Positions 8,073 to 14,926 of a DNA stretch of 15,577 nucleotides are shown one piece after another. A program made the translations under genes and the position numbers. The stretch is from an uncultured Gammaproteobacteria bacterium (lineage in GTDB: Bacteria > Pseudomonadota > Gammaproteobacteria > UBA9214). Where the stretch lies: positions 1 to 15,577 of the forward strand of contig CAJQOV010000015.1 of NCBI GenBank assembly GCA_905480065.1. The letters run 5' to 3'. The notes beneath the pieces were generated by a model. That model did not search any database. It was given only the letters and a program-made list of their open reading frames with translations, and had not been told where the DNA came from. How positions within the stretch are numbered: position 1 is the first letter of the stretch; the number at the start of each line of letters is the position of its first letter.

Positions 8073-8088
8073 GCCGGGCGATCCCGGC
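8073..8088 (-). other. Second, smaller stem-loop directly after norB
   Basis: A 6-bp GC-only stem GCCGGG/CCCGGC (8073-8078 / 8083-8088) with a 4-nt loop lies 11 nt after the norB stop and 5 nt before the larger stem-loop, forming a tandem pair. Function is inferred to be transcript stabilisation or attenuation between norCB and the accessory genes. Confidence 0.55.
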
Positions 8089-8099
8089 CCCGGCTATTG

Positions 8100-9494
8100 C
8101 TATACCTGCGCCTCGACGGTGGCCTCGGGATCACTGCTGCCGACGAAGAAACTGGCAATGTAGACCACCAGTCCGATCAGGAACACGACACCGGCCAGTT
8201 CACGCAACCAGTAGAACAGTGCGATCTGGTCCTGCACCACCATGAACGACTGCGGGGCATCGGATACCCGCTGCAGGTAAGCCTGCAGGATGCCGGCACC
8301 GGTCAGAAACAGGGTGATGAATACCATGGAAACCGTCATTAGCCAGAACGACCACATTTCCAGCACCTGCGATTTGTTGCTGTTTGCCGCCGTGCGGCCG
8401 CGCAGTATCGGCATGGCATAGGAGATGATGGTCAGCACGATCATCACGTAGGCGCCATAGAACGCCATGTGCCCATGGGCAGCCGTAATCTGTGTGCCAT
8501 GCGTGTAGTAGTTGATCGGTGCCAGGGTATGCAGGAAACCCCACACACCGGCACCGAGGAAGGCCATCACGGCCGTACCAAGTGCCCACAATGTCGCAGG
8601 CTTGTTCGGATGATTGCGGCGGCGCCGGTTCACCATGTTGAAGGCATATACCGTCATCATGAAGAACGGGATCGGCTCCATGGCAGAGAAGATCGAACCC
8701 CACCACTGCCAGTAATGCGGAGTACCGATCCAGTAATAGTGATGGCCGGTGCCGATAATGCCGGTGATCAGGGTCATGGCAATGATCACATACAGCCATT
8801 TCTCGATCACCTCGCGATCCACGCCGGTGATCTTGATGAGCACAAAGGCAAGGATGGCACCGAGGATCAGCTCCCATACACCCTCCACCCACAGATGTAC
8901 CACCCACCACCAGTAGTACTTGTCGAGCACCAGGTTGTCCGGCACATAGAAGGCGAACAGGAAGAACACCGCCAGCCCGAGCAGGCCGAGCAGCAGCACC
9001 AGGCTGACCACGGTCTTGCGACCCTTGAGTACGGTCATGCCGATGTTGAACAGGAATGCCAGCGCCACGATCACGATGCCGATCTTGATGATGGTCGGCT
9101 GCTCGAGGAACTCACGGCCCATGGTGGGCAGCAAATCGTTCATGGTCAGTTCGGCCAGCGTGGCGTACGGCACCAGCAGGTAGCCGGCCACGGTCAGGCC
9201 GGCCGCCACCAGGAATACCCAGAACATGAGCCTGGCCAGCCACGGCGCATGCAGCTCGGTCTCGGCCTCTTCCGGCACCAGGTAATAGGCCGCACCCATG
9301 AAGCCAAACAGCAACCACACGATCAGGGTATTGGTATGCACCATGCGCGCGACATTGAAGGGGATCTCGGGAAACAGGAAATCACCCCAGACATACTGCA
9401 GGCCCATCACCAGGCCGAACAGGATCTGCGCCACGAACAATACAATGGCTGCGATAAAATAGGGTTTGGCTACAGCTTGTGACTGATATTGCAT
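8100..9494 (-). CDS. norB: Nitric oxide reductase large subunit NorB (cNOR)
   Basis: NorB is the catalytic membrane subunit of cytochrome c-dependent NO reductase, reducing two NO to N2O at a heme b3/FeB centre. The 464-residue protein has the normal length and about 12 helices. All metal ligands are visible: H53 and H342 for heme b, H340 for heme b3, and H200, H251, H252 plus E204 for FeB (HLWVEGVWELI, GTGHHYYW, AAHGHMAFYG). E208 also matches a conserved acidic residue. These correspond to H60, H349, H347, H207, H258, H259, E211 and E215 of the Pseudomonas aeruginosa enzyme. The ATG at 9494 has GGGGAG upstream. It follows norC by 18 nt and is cotranscribed with it. It is followed by two stem-loops. 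Confidence 0.98.
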   Translation of the reverse strand: MQYQSQAVAKPYFIAAIVLFVAQILFGLVMGLQYVWGDFLFPEIPFNVARMVHTNTLIVWLLFGFMGAAYYLVPEEAETELHAPWLARLMFWVFLVAAGLTVAGYLLVPYATLAELTMNDLLPTMGREFLEQPTIIKIGIVIVALAFLFNIGMTVLKGRKTVVSLVLLLGLLGLAVFFLFAFYVPDNLVLDKYYWWWVVHLWVEGVWELILGAILAFVLIKITGVDREVIEKWLYVIIAMTLITGIIGTGHHYYWIGTPHYWQWWGSIFSAMEPIPFFMMTVYAFNMVNRRRRNHPNKPATLWALGTAVMAFLGAGVWGFLHTLAPINYYTHGTQITAAHGHMAFYGAYVMIVLTIISYAMPILRGRTAANSNKSQVLEMWSFWLMTVSMVFITLFLTGAGILQAYLQRVSDAPQSFMVVQDQIALFYWLRELAGVVFLIGLVVYIASFFVGSSDPEATVEAQV

Positions 9495-9512
9495 GACTCG
9501 GTCTCCCCTTTG

Positions 9513-9947
9513 TTAACCCTGGACGTTGGGCGGCCAGCCGGCGGTATCGATTTCGGATGTATACTTCAGGAACTCTGCCAGCGCATTCAGCTGCTCGTCG
9601 CTGAAATTGAACTGCGGCATGCTGCGACGCCCCGGTATGCCTTCCTTCGGACGGCTCTTGATAAAGGCCATGATCGCTTCCTTGCTGTTACCGTAGCGGG
9701 TGTAGACGTTGCCCAGTTCCGGCGCGAAATAGGCACCCTCCCCAAGCAGGGTATGGCAACCGATGCAATCGTTCTCTTCCCAGATCCGTTTGCCCAGCGC
9801 CACTTCCGGCGTGATTGCGCCACGATTATCATACTTTGGCAATGCCCGCGTGGTATCGAAGGTCAGTGCGACGAACAGCAAAAAGAAAAACACGGCGCCG
9901 CCGTAGAAAATATTGCGTGCCATGGACTTGGTAAATGTCCCGCTCAT
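9513..9947 (-). CDS. norC: Nitric oxide reductase cytochrome c subunit NorC
   Basis: NorC is the membrane-anchored cytochrome c that passes electrons to NorB. Of 144 residues, one N-terminal anchor helix (about 12-30) is followed by a periplasmic domain with heme motif CIGCH (61-65) and the probable axial methionine M110 in RRSMPQF. Length and motifs are typical. The ATG at 9945-9947 has GGGAGG upstream. It is the first gene of the nor operon, directly behind a Dnr-type promoter, and is followed by norB after 18 nt. Confidence 0.97.
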   Translation of the reverse strand: MSGTFTKSMARNIFYGGAVFFFLLFVALTFDTTRALPKYDNRGAITPEVALGKRIWEENDCIGCHTLLGEGAYFAPELGNVYTRYGNSKEAIMAFIKSRPKEGIPGRRSMPQFNFSDEQLNALAEFLKYTSEIDTAGWPPNVQG

Positions 9948-9974
9948 AAACCCATCCTCCCGATCTGTCTATTT

Positions 9975-10023
9975 TGTCGGCAGACTAGTCCGCGCGACCG
10001 CTGGCAACCTTGACTTAGGTCAA
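9975..10023 (-). promoter_or_regulatory. Dnr/FNR-type class II promoter of norCB
   Basis: TTGACTTAGGTCAA (10010-10023) is a perfect inverted repeat of TTGAC/GTCAA with a 4-nt spacer. A 22-nt gap leads to -10-like TAGTCT (9987-9982), predicting a start near 9975 and a leader of about 28 nt. The box overlaps the last codons and stop of the DUF2249 gene. Confidence 0.87.
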
Positions 10024-10287
10024 GCTACTGCGAATAGCATCGACGGCGGACTCCACCGTACTGTCTCCGGCACGCCAGATCATTACCTCATGACCCGTGC
10101 TGGCACCGCTCAGGTGAATATGACGAAACCCGTATTCCCCGAGCAGCGGATATAACAGCAACGGGTCCCGATCAATCTGCAAGCGCAGGCAAACGCCGGG
10201 CTGGAGTGAGTCGAGCGCCTCCAGCGTGGCCAGCAGCGGCTCCGGCATCATCATGTTGCGTGCATCAAGCACCCGGATCTGCGCCAT
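10015..10287 (-). CDS. DUF2249 family protein
   Basis: This 90-residue soluble protein has the DUF2249 pattern: VLDARNMMMPEPLLATLEALDSLQPG, then a core around RDPLLLYPLLGEYGF. DUF2249 proteins have a small TusA-like fold and are often found beside nor and hemerythrin genes in denitrifiers. The function is not established. The frame is open for 64 codons upstream, but the ATG at 10287 starts the conserved domain and has GGGAG 6 nt before it, so the longer form is rejected. The usual family motif around the DP has a histidine (HDP); here it is arginine (RDP). It is transcribed towards norC, and its stop codon lies inside the norC operator. Confidence 0.85.
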   Translation of the reverse strand: MAQIRVLDARNMMMPEPLLATLEALDSLQPGVCLRLQIDRDPLLLYPLLGEYGFRHIHLSGASTGHEVMIWRAGDSTVESAVDAIRSSLT

Positions 10288-10392
10288 GCCATCTCCCTGC
10301 CACCGTACCAACCCTGCTGCGTGTCCGCCATGCACGCGCAGCCGGAACCTCGAACTGATTGCGTACTCTCCCCATCCGTGACGGCCAGCGCC

Positions 10393-10406
10393 TTGATCCC
10401 GGTTAA
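10393..10406. promoter_or_regulatory. Probable Dnr box in the dnr/DUF2249 intergenic region
   Basis: TTGATCCCGGTTAA differs from the FNR/Dnr consensus at one position. Read on the other strand it is TTAAC-N4-ATCAA, the same half-sites as the nnrS box. No -10 hexamer lies 22 nt away on either side, so it is unclear which of the divergent genes it controls, or whether it activates or represses. Confidence 0.55.
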
Positions 10407-10455
10407 TCCTGCGCCTGGATATGCAGTTTTCGGTCAACTTGAGTATGCTCACGCC

Positions 10456-11148
10456 ATGCAACCGAACCATGAACTGCAATCAGAGCTGCAGCGTCATCCC
10501 CTGTTTGCCGGCCTGGACGGCGACCAGCTGTCGCGGCTGTTGTTGACCGCGCATGTAGAACATCTCGACGAGGGACAGCTGTTGTTTTCCAGCCAGCAGC
10601 CGGCACGGCATTTTTTCCTGGTGCGCAATGGCTCGATGCGCCTGTATCTGTCCACCCCGGACGGCACAGAAAAGGTGTTGCACCTGGTTGGTACGGGCGA
10701 GACCTTCGCCGAGGCGATCACCTTCATGGACGGACAGTGCTACCCGGTGAATGCGAGCGCTCTCGGCAAGTCCGAGGTCATAGCCTTCTCCAACAATACG
10801 TTCCGCGATATCCTGCGCGAATCCACCGACACCTGCTTCCGCCTGATGGCGGACATGAGCACCTGGCTGAAGCGTCAGCTTAATGACATCAATGCGCTCA
10901 CGTTGCAGAATGCCTCGCTGCGCTTTACCAACTTCCTGTTGCAGCAGGCACCGGCAGGACAGCAATATGATGTGGTCATCGAGCTGACCACACCCAAGCA
11001 CATCATTGCCTCACGCCTCTCGATCCAGCCGGAATCGCTGTCCCGGATCCTGCGCAATATGCAAAACTCCGGCCTGCTGCGGGTGGATGGCAACATCATT
11101 CATATTCCGGACACCGGGCTGCTCGACACGCACTACACCTCGAAATAA
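10456..11148 (+). CDS. dnr: Dnr/NNR-type CRP/FNR-family transcriptional regulator
   Basis: This 230-residue activator is expected to respond to NO and turn on denitrification genes. The N-terminal cyclic-nucleotide-like beta-barrel (about 10-125, with GTGETFAEA) is followed by a dimerisation helix and a C-terminal helix-turn-helix. The recognition helix has E193, S196 and R197 (ESLSR), the three residues by which FNR reads TTGA half-sites. This fits the boxes seen at nirS, nirI, norC and nnrS. There is no N-terminal cysteine cluster, so it is not an oxygen-sensing Fe-S FNR; Dnr proteins bind heme instead. The ATG at 10456 is the first plausible start, although the ribosome site is weak. The frame is open further upstream but without family similarity. 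It is divergent from the DUF2249 gene and followed by a hairpin. Confidence 0.9.
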   Translation: MQPNHELQSELQRHPLFAGLDGDQLSRLLLTAHVEHLDEGQLLFSSQQPARHFFLVRNGSMRLYLSTPDGTEKVLHLVGTGETFAEAITFMDGQCYPVNASALGKSEVIAFSNNTFRDILRESTDTCFRLMADMSTWLKRQLNDINALTLQNASLRFTNFLLQQAPAGQQYDVVIELTTPKHIIASRLSIQPESLSRILRNMQNSGLLRVDGNIIHIPDTGLLDTHYTSK

Positions 11149-11167
11149 CACCATAACGAATACGCTT

Positions 11168-11186
11168 CAGGCCAGCCCGTGGCCTG
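11168..11186 (+). terminator. Stem-loop after dnr
   Basis: CAGGCCA (11168-11174) pairs with TGGCCTG (11180-11186) across a 5-nt loop, 20 nt past the dnr stop. The following sequence is only moderately T-rich. It probably ends the dnr transcript before the nnrS promoter. Confidence 0.55.
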
Positions 11187-11211
11187 CCATTGTTCATCGT
11201 TCCGGACCGGG

Positions 11212-11260
11212 TTAACCTGCATCAATGACGCCTGCAGCAGCAGTATCTATAAGTCGGTGC
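11212..11260 (+). promoter_or_regulatory. Dnr/FNR-type class II promoter of nnrS
   Basis: TTAACCTGCATCAA (11212-11225) has one mismatch to TTGAC-N4-ATCAA. After exactly 22 nt comes TATAAG (11248-11253), a good -10 hexamer. The predicted start is near 11260, leaving a leader of about 38 nt to the GTG start of nnrS. Confidence 0.8.
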
Positions 11261-11297
11261 ATGATGTGTACCCGGAAACCATGCTCGGCGGGAACCT

Positions 11298-12491
11298 GTG
11301 CAAACGACTGATATTCCACCGACAGCCGGACATCCTGCATTCCTGAACCTCGGCTTCCGGCCGTTCTTCGCAGCTGCGGCAAGCTTCTCGGTACTCGCCG
11401 TGCTGGCCTGGTCGGCGATGTACCTGTCGGGCTGGCCCGGTCCGTCACAGCAGATGGCCCCGGTCACCTGGCACGCCCACGAAATGGTCTACGGCTACAG
11501 CATGGCGGTGATTGCCGGCTTCCTGCTCACGGCAGTGAGAAACTGGACCGGCATACAGACCCTGCACGGCTACCCGTTACTGCTGCTGGTGCTGGTTTGG
11601 CTGGCGGCGCGGGTCCTGTTCTTCATCGGGGGCGCAGACACAGTGCCATTGCAGGCGTTGCTCGACAGCGGATTTTTGCTCGGCCTGATCGCCAGCCTGT
11701 TGTGGCCCGTGTACAAGGCACGGCAATGGAAGCAACTCGGCATTCTGTCCAAGCTGATATTGTTGCTGGTCAGTAACCTCGTTTTTTATGCAGGCCTGTC
11801 CGGACTGATCGAGGACGGCGTGCGGCTGGGCCTGTATTCGGGCATGTACCTTGTTATCGCCCTGGTCCTGGTCATGGCGAGCCGGGTATTCCCGTTTTTC
11901 ATTGAACGCGGCGTGGGTTATCCCGTTCAGTTCGCCAGCCGTCCCTGGCTGGATGCGACCGGCCTGCTGCTGTTCCTCGCCTTCTGGTTGGCAGAAATGG
12001 CCCGCCCGGGAACCGTTATGGTTACCGTGCCCGCACTGGCACTAACGCTGGTACATGCCATGAAAATGGCCGGCTGGTACACCCGGGGGATCTGGCAGAA
12101 GCCGTTGCTGTGGGTGCTGTACCTGGGCTACGGCTGGATCGTTGCCGGCTTTGCGCTGAAGGCCGCGGTAATGCTGGGCATTGCGCCTTTCCTGTCACTG
12201 CACGCCTTCGCCTACGGCGGCATCGGCATGATCACGCTGGGCATGATGTCACGTGTAGCGCTGGGGCATACCGGCAGGAACGTGGCCGAACCGCCACCCG
12301 TGCTGACACTGATCTTCGTCGTCCTGCTGGCGGGCGCCGTCACGCGGGTACTGCTGCCGCTGCTTGATCCCGCGCATTACGCCATCTGGATCGGTCTTGC
12401 GCAGGGACTGTGGCTGCTGGCATTTATGGTATTTCTTTACCGCTTTCTTCCCATGCTGTTCCAGCCACGACCGGACGGTCAACCCGGCTAG
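11298..12491 (+). CDS. nnrS: NnrS family heme-copper membrane protein
   Basis: NnrS is a polytopic membrane protein with heme and copper that relieves NO-derived stress; it is usually in the NO-responsive regulon. The 397-residue protein has about 12 hydrophobic helices. It shows the family's N-terminal FLNLGFRPFF motif (15-24), W58-H-A-H-E-M (58-63) and the late motif MSRVALGHTGR with H324. Length is normal. The start is a GTG at 11298 with GGCGGGA upstream; no in-frame ATG gives a better start, since those at 11261, 11264 and 11281 are in other frames. It follows dnr on the same strand but has its own Dnr-type promoter. It converges with the downstream nuclease gene. Confidence 0.95.
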   Translation: MQTTDIPPTAGHPAFLNLGFRPFFAAAASFSVLAVLAWSAMYLSGWPGPSQQMAPVTWHAHEMVYGYSMAVIAGFLLTAVRNWTGIQTLHGYPLLLLVLVWLAARVLFFIGGADTVPLQALLDSGFLLGLIASLLWPVYKARQWKQLGILSKLILLLVSNLVFYAGLSGLIEDGVRLGLYSGMYLVIALVLVMASRVFPFFIERGVGYPVQFASRPWLDATGLLLFLAFWLAEMARPGTVMVTVPALALTLVHAMKMAGWYTRGIWQKPLLWVLYLGYGWIVAGFALKAAVMLGIAPFLSLHAFAYGGIGMITLGMMSRVALGHTGRNVAEPPPVLTLIFVVLLAGAVTRVLLPLLDPAHYAIWIGLAQGLWLLAFMVFLYRFLPMLFQPRPDGQPG

Positions 12492-12533
12492 CACCACCAG
12501 CCGCGTGCAGAGACCGGATGATTCGTCAGGCTT

Positions 12534-12558
12534 ACCCTGCGGGCCGCCCGCCGTGGGT
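12534..12558. terminator. Hairpin between convergent nnrS and nuclease gene
   Basis: An imperfect inverted repeat, ACCC-t-GCGGG / CCCGC-cgt-GGGT with a 3-nt loop, sits in the 72-nt gap between two converging genes. It could end transcription from both sides, though it has no T-run. Confidence 0.5.
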
Positions 12559-12563
12559 CACCA

Positions 12564-13955
12564 CTACAATTCGTACACCTGGTGCAGCTCCGGCATTTCC
12601 ACGCGCGTGCCGGACAGCAGTTGCGCGAATGCCGTCATGCTGTCTTTCTCGCCATGTACCAGGAAGGTCCGTTCCGGATTGCCGGTCTGCCCGTGCCACT
12701 CCTGCAGCTCGCGCTGCCCGGCATGCGCGGAAAAGCCACCGATGGTATGAATACTGGCCCGCACCGCGTATTCCTCGCCGAAGATATTCACCGCCTCCGC
12801 ACCGTCGACAATGCGCCGCGCCAGCGTGCCGCGCGCGGCATAGCCGACAAACACCACGCTGTTCTGGGTACGACCGAGATTGTGTTTCAGGTGATGCACC
12901 ACGCGACCACCGGTACACATGCCGGAACCGGCCATGATTACCGCGCCGCCGGCGATCTGGTTGATAGCCATCGATTCGGCCGTATCGCGGGTAAAATGCA
13001 GGCCGGGAAAATCGAAAGGATCATTGCCACTGCGAAACAGTGCGCCGGCCTGTTCGTCGTAACAGTCGGGGTGACGGCGGAAAATTTCCGTAGCCGAGAT
13101 GGCCATCGGTGAATCCAGAAAAACCTGCAGGAATTTCGGCAGCACCCCGCTTTCCTTGCCTGCACGCAGGTAGAACAACAACTCCTGCGCACGCTCCAGC
13201 GCAAAGGTCGGGATCACCACGTTGCCACCACGCTGCGTGGTGGTCTGGATCACTTCGTAGAGTTCCTCGATGGATGGCTGCAATTGCTTGTGCTCACGGT
13301 CACCATAGGTGGTCTCCATGATCACTACGTCCGCACGCGGAGGAACGGCCGGGTCACGCAGGATCGCACGTTCACCCAGTCCCAGGTCGCCGGAAAACAG
13401 CACGCGCCGCTGGCGACCGCTTTCCGACAACTCCAGCAGGACGATGGCCGAGCCGAGGATGTGACCGGCCTCGAAATAGCTGACCCGGATACCCGGTGCC
13501 AGTTCGAACGCCTCGTTGTAGCGGGCAACACGGCCAAAGCTGTCCAGTGCAGTGAGTGCATCCAGCGTGGTGTACAGGGGGATCACTTCTTCTGCATCCT
13601 TTCCGCGCCGCCGCGCGCGCCGGTTGCGGTAACGCGCCTCTTCCTCCTGCAAACCCGCCGCATCCATCATCACCAGCCGCGCAAGTTCCCGGCTGGCCGC
13701 CGTGGTGATGATTTCGCCACTGAATCCACGCTTCACCAGCAGCGGTATGCGCCCGCAGTGGTCCAGGTGTGCGTGCGTCAGCAACACGTAATCGATGGTG
13801 GCCGGATCAAAGCCGAAATCGTTGGCATTGTCCTCGGACAGTGCCCGGCTGCCCTGGTAGAGGCCACAGTCCACCAGCACCCGCTGGCCGGCACACTCCA
13901 GCAGGTAGCAGGAGCCGGTTACCCCCTGCGCGGCACCATGAAAGGAGATTTTCAT
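12564..13955 (-). CDS. Metallo-beta-lactamase/beta-CASP family RNA nuclease
   Basis: This protein belongs to the CPSF73/Ysh1-like group of zinc-dependent RNA processing enzymes. The 463-residue chain has the two-zinc motif H61-A-H63-L-D65-H66, a GHILGSA segment with the next histidine ligand, FSGDLG with the bridging aspartate, the beta-CASP domain (about 200-390), GSGMCTGGR and a late zinc histidine in GGFSAHAGQ and VHGEKD. All catalytic motifs appear intact. The ATG at 13955 overlaps the stop of the LOG gene as ATGA, with AGGAG near it (AAAGGAGATTTTC lies inside the gene on the other strand and is not its ribosome site). The bacterial substrates of this subgroup are poorly known. It is the last gene of a three-gene coupled operon. 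Confidence 0.9.
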   Translation of the reverse strand: MKISFHGAAQGVTGSCYLLECAGQRVLVDCGLYQGSRALSEDNANDFGFDPATIDYVLLTHAHLDHCGRIPLLVKRGFSGEIITTAASRELARLVMMDAAGLQEEEARYRNRRARRRGKDAEEVIPLYTTLDALTALDSFGRVARYNEAFELAPGIRVSYFEAGHILGSAIVLLELSESGRQRRVLFSGDLGLGERAILRDPAVPPRADVVIMETTYGDREHKQLQPSIEELYEVIQTTTQRGGNVVIPTFALERAQELLFYLRAGKESGVLPKFLQVFLDSPMAISATEIFRRHPDCYDEQAGALFRSGNDPFDFPGLHFTRDTAESMAINQIAGGAVIMAGSGMCTGGRVVHHLKHNLGRTQNSVVFVGYAARGTLARRIVDGAEAVNIFGEEYAVRASIHTIGGFSAHAGQRELQEWHGQTGNPERTFLVHGEKDSMTAFAQLLSGTRVEMPELHQVYEL

Positions 13956-14926
13956 CTGCCGTCACCCCTGTCGAACAGTGGTTCATCACAGCGCGCATAC
14001 CAGTCCAGGATACCCTGCCAGACCTGTTGCGCGGTTTCCGCATACCAGAAAATTTCACGGTCCTCGCTGTCGATCACACCCTCGTCCATGAGAAATTCGA
14101 AGTCGATCACCCGCTCCCAGTACTTGCGGCCGACCAGTACTACCGGCAACGGCCGGATGGTGCGCGTCTGGATCAGGGTCAGCGCCTCGAACAGTTCGTC
14201 CATGGTACCGAAGCCCCCCGGAAATGCGACCAGCGCCCGCGCCCGGCGCATGAAGTGCAGCTTGCGCAGCGCGAAATAACGAAACCGGAAACACAGGCGT
14301 GGAGAAATGTAGGGGTTCGGAAACTGTTCGTGGGGCAGATCAATATTCAGCCCCGCGGTCAGCGCATCACGCTCGAAAGCACCGCGGTTGGCCGCCTCCA
14401 TAATCCCCGGCCCGCCGCCGGTCATGATAACCAGCCGCCCGTCATTCGGGCCGGATGTGGATCCCGCAACCAGTTGTCCGAATTCGCGCGCGAGTGTGTA
14501 GTAGCGGCTGTTATCGAGGATACGGTGCGCGCTGCGCAACCTGCGCTGCAATTCCGCATCCGCCGGGGTGCCCTGCAACTGGTGTTCCAGCTGTTCTACA
14601 TGTCTGCGTGCGCTCGCCGGCTCGGTGATGCGCGTACTGCCGAACACCACGATGGTGTGCTTTATATTGTGCTCACTCAACAGCAATTCGGGCTTCATGT
14701 ACTCCAGGTTCAAACGCAGCCCGCGTGACTCGTCCCGCTCCAGGAAACTGGTATCCTGGTCGGCGCGCCGGTAGCTGGGAGATTCCAGCAGCGCCCGGAT
14801 TGCCTCCGGCGCACGCGGATCATCCTCTCTGCCCTTGGGGTGAGACTCCGGCAGCGGTTCACGCCGCCGCTGCGGATGCGGTGGCTGCGGGACCTCCGGA
14901 TGTTGCTGCTCGTCGTTTTCGCTCAC
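13952..14926 (-). CDS. LOG family protein (lysine decarboxylase-like, nucleotide 5'-monophosphate phosphoribohydrolase fold)
   Basis: LOG proteins have a Rossmann fold and many release a base from a nucleoside monophosphate. This 324-residue protein has the two family signatures, G170-G-G-P-G-I-M-E177 and P236-G-G-F-G-T-M-D-E244. A proline- and charge-rich N-terminal tail of about 60 residues looks disordered. The total is longer than small LOG enzymes (about 180-200) and matches the larger LOG-like proteins of proteobacteria. The start is GTG at 14926 with AGGGGA upstream, and forms a GTGA overlap with the preceding gene's stop. Its own stop overlaps the nuclease start by 4 nt. The substrate is not predictable from the sequence. 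Confidence 0.88.
   Translation of the reverse strand: MSENDEQQHPEVPQPPHPQRRREPLPESHPKGREDDPRAPEAIRALLESPSYRRADQDTSFLERDESRGLRLNLEYMKPELLLSEHNIKHTIVVFGSTRITEPASARRHVEQLEHQLQGTPADAELQRRLRSAHRILDNSRYYTLAREFGQLVAGSTSGPNDGRLVIMTGGGPGIMEAANRGAFERDALTAGLNIDLPHEQFPNPYISPRLCFRFRYFALRKLHFMRRARALVAFPGGFGTMDELFEALTLIQTRTIRPLPVVLVGRKYWERVIDFEFLMDEGVIDSEDREIFWYAETAQQVWQGILDWYARCDEPLFDRGDGR

Noticed and set aside
7703..8158. 151-codon frame as an intact gene between norB and norQ
   Set aside because: It begins inside norB and runs across two stem-loops; only the middle part resembles NorE, so it is read as a remnant, not a gene.
8469..9482. 337-codon open frame on the + strand opposite norB
   Set aside because: Its His/Gln/Glu-rich composition reflects the reverse of hydrophobic codons in norB, which carries all the expected ligands.
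10288..10479. 64-codon N-terminal extension of the DUF2249 protein
   Set aside because: The ATG at 10287 has a good GGGAG ribosome site and starts at the domain; the extension overlaps the dnr control region and start.
13284..14279. 331-codon + strand frame across the nuclease/LOG junction
   Set aside because: Antisense shadow of two well-supported genes; no recognisable domain or ribosome site.
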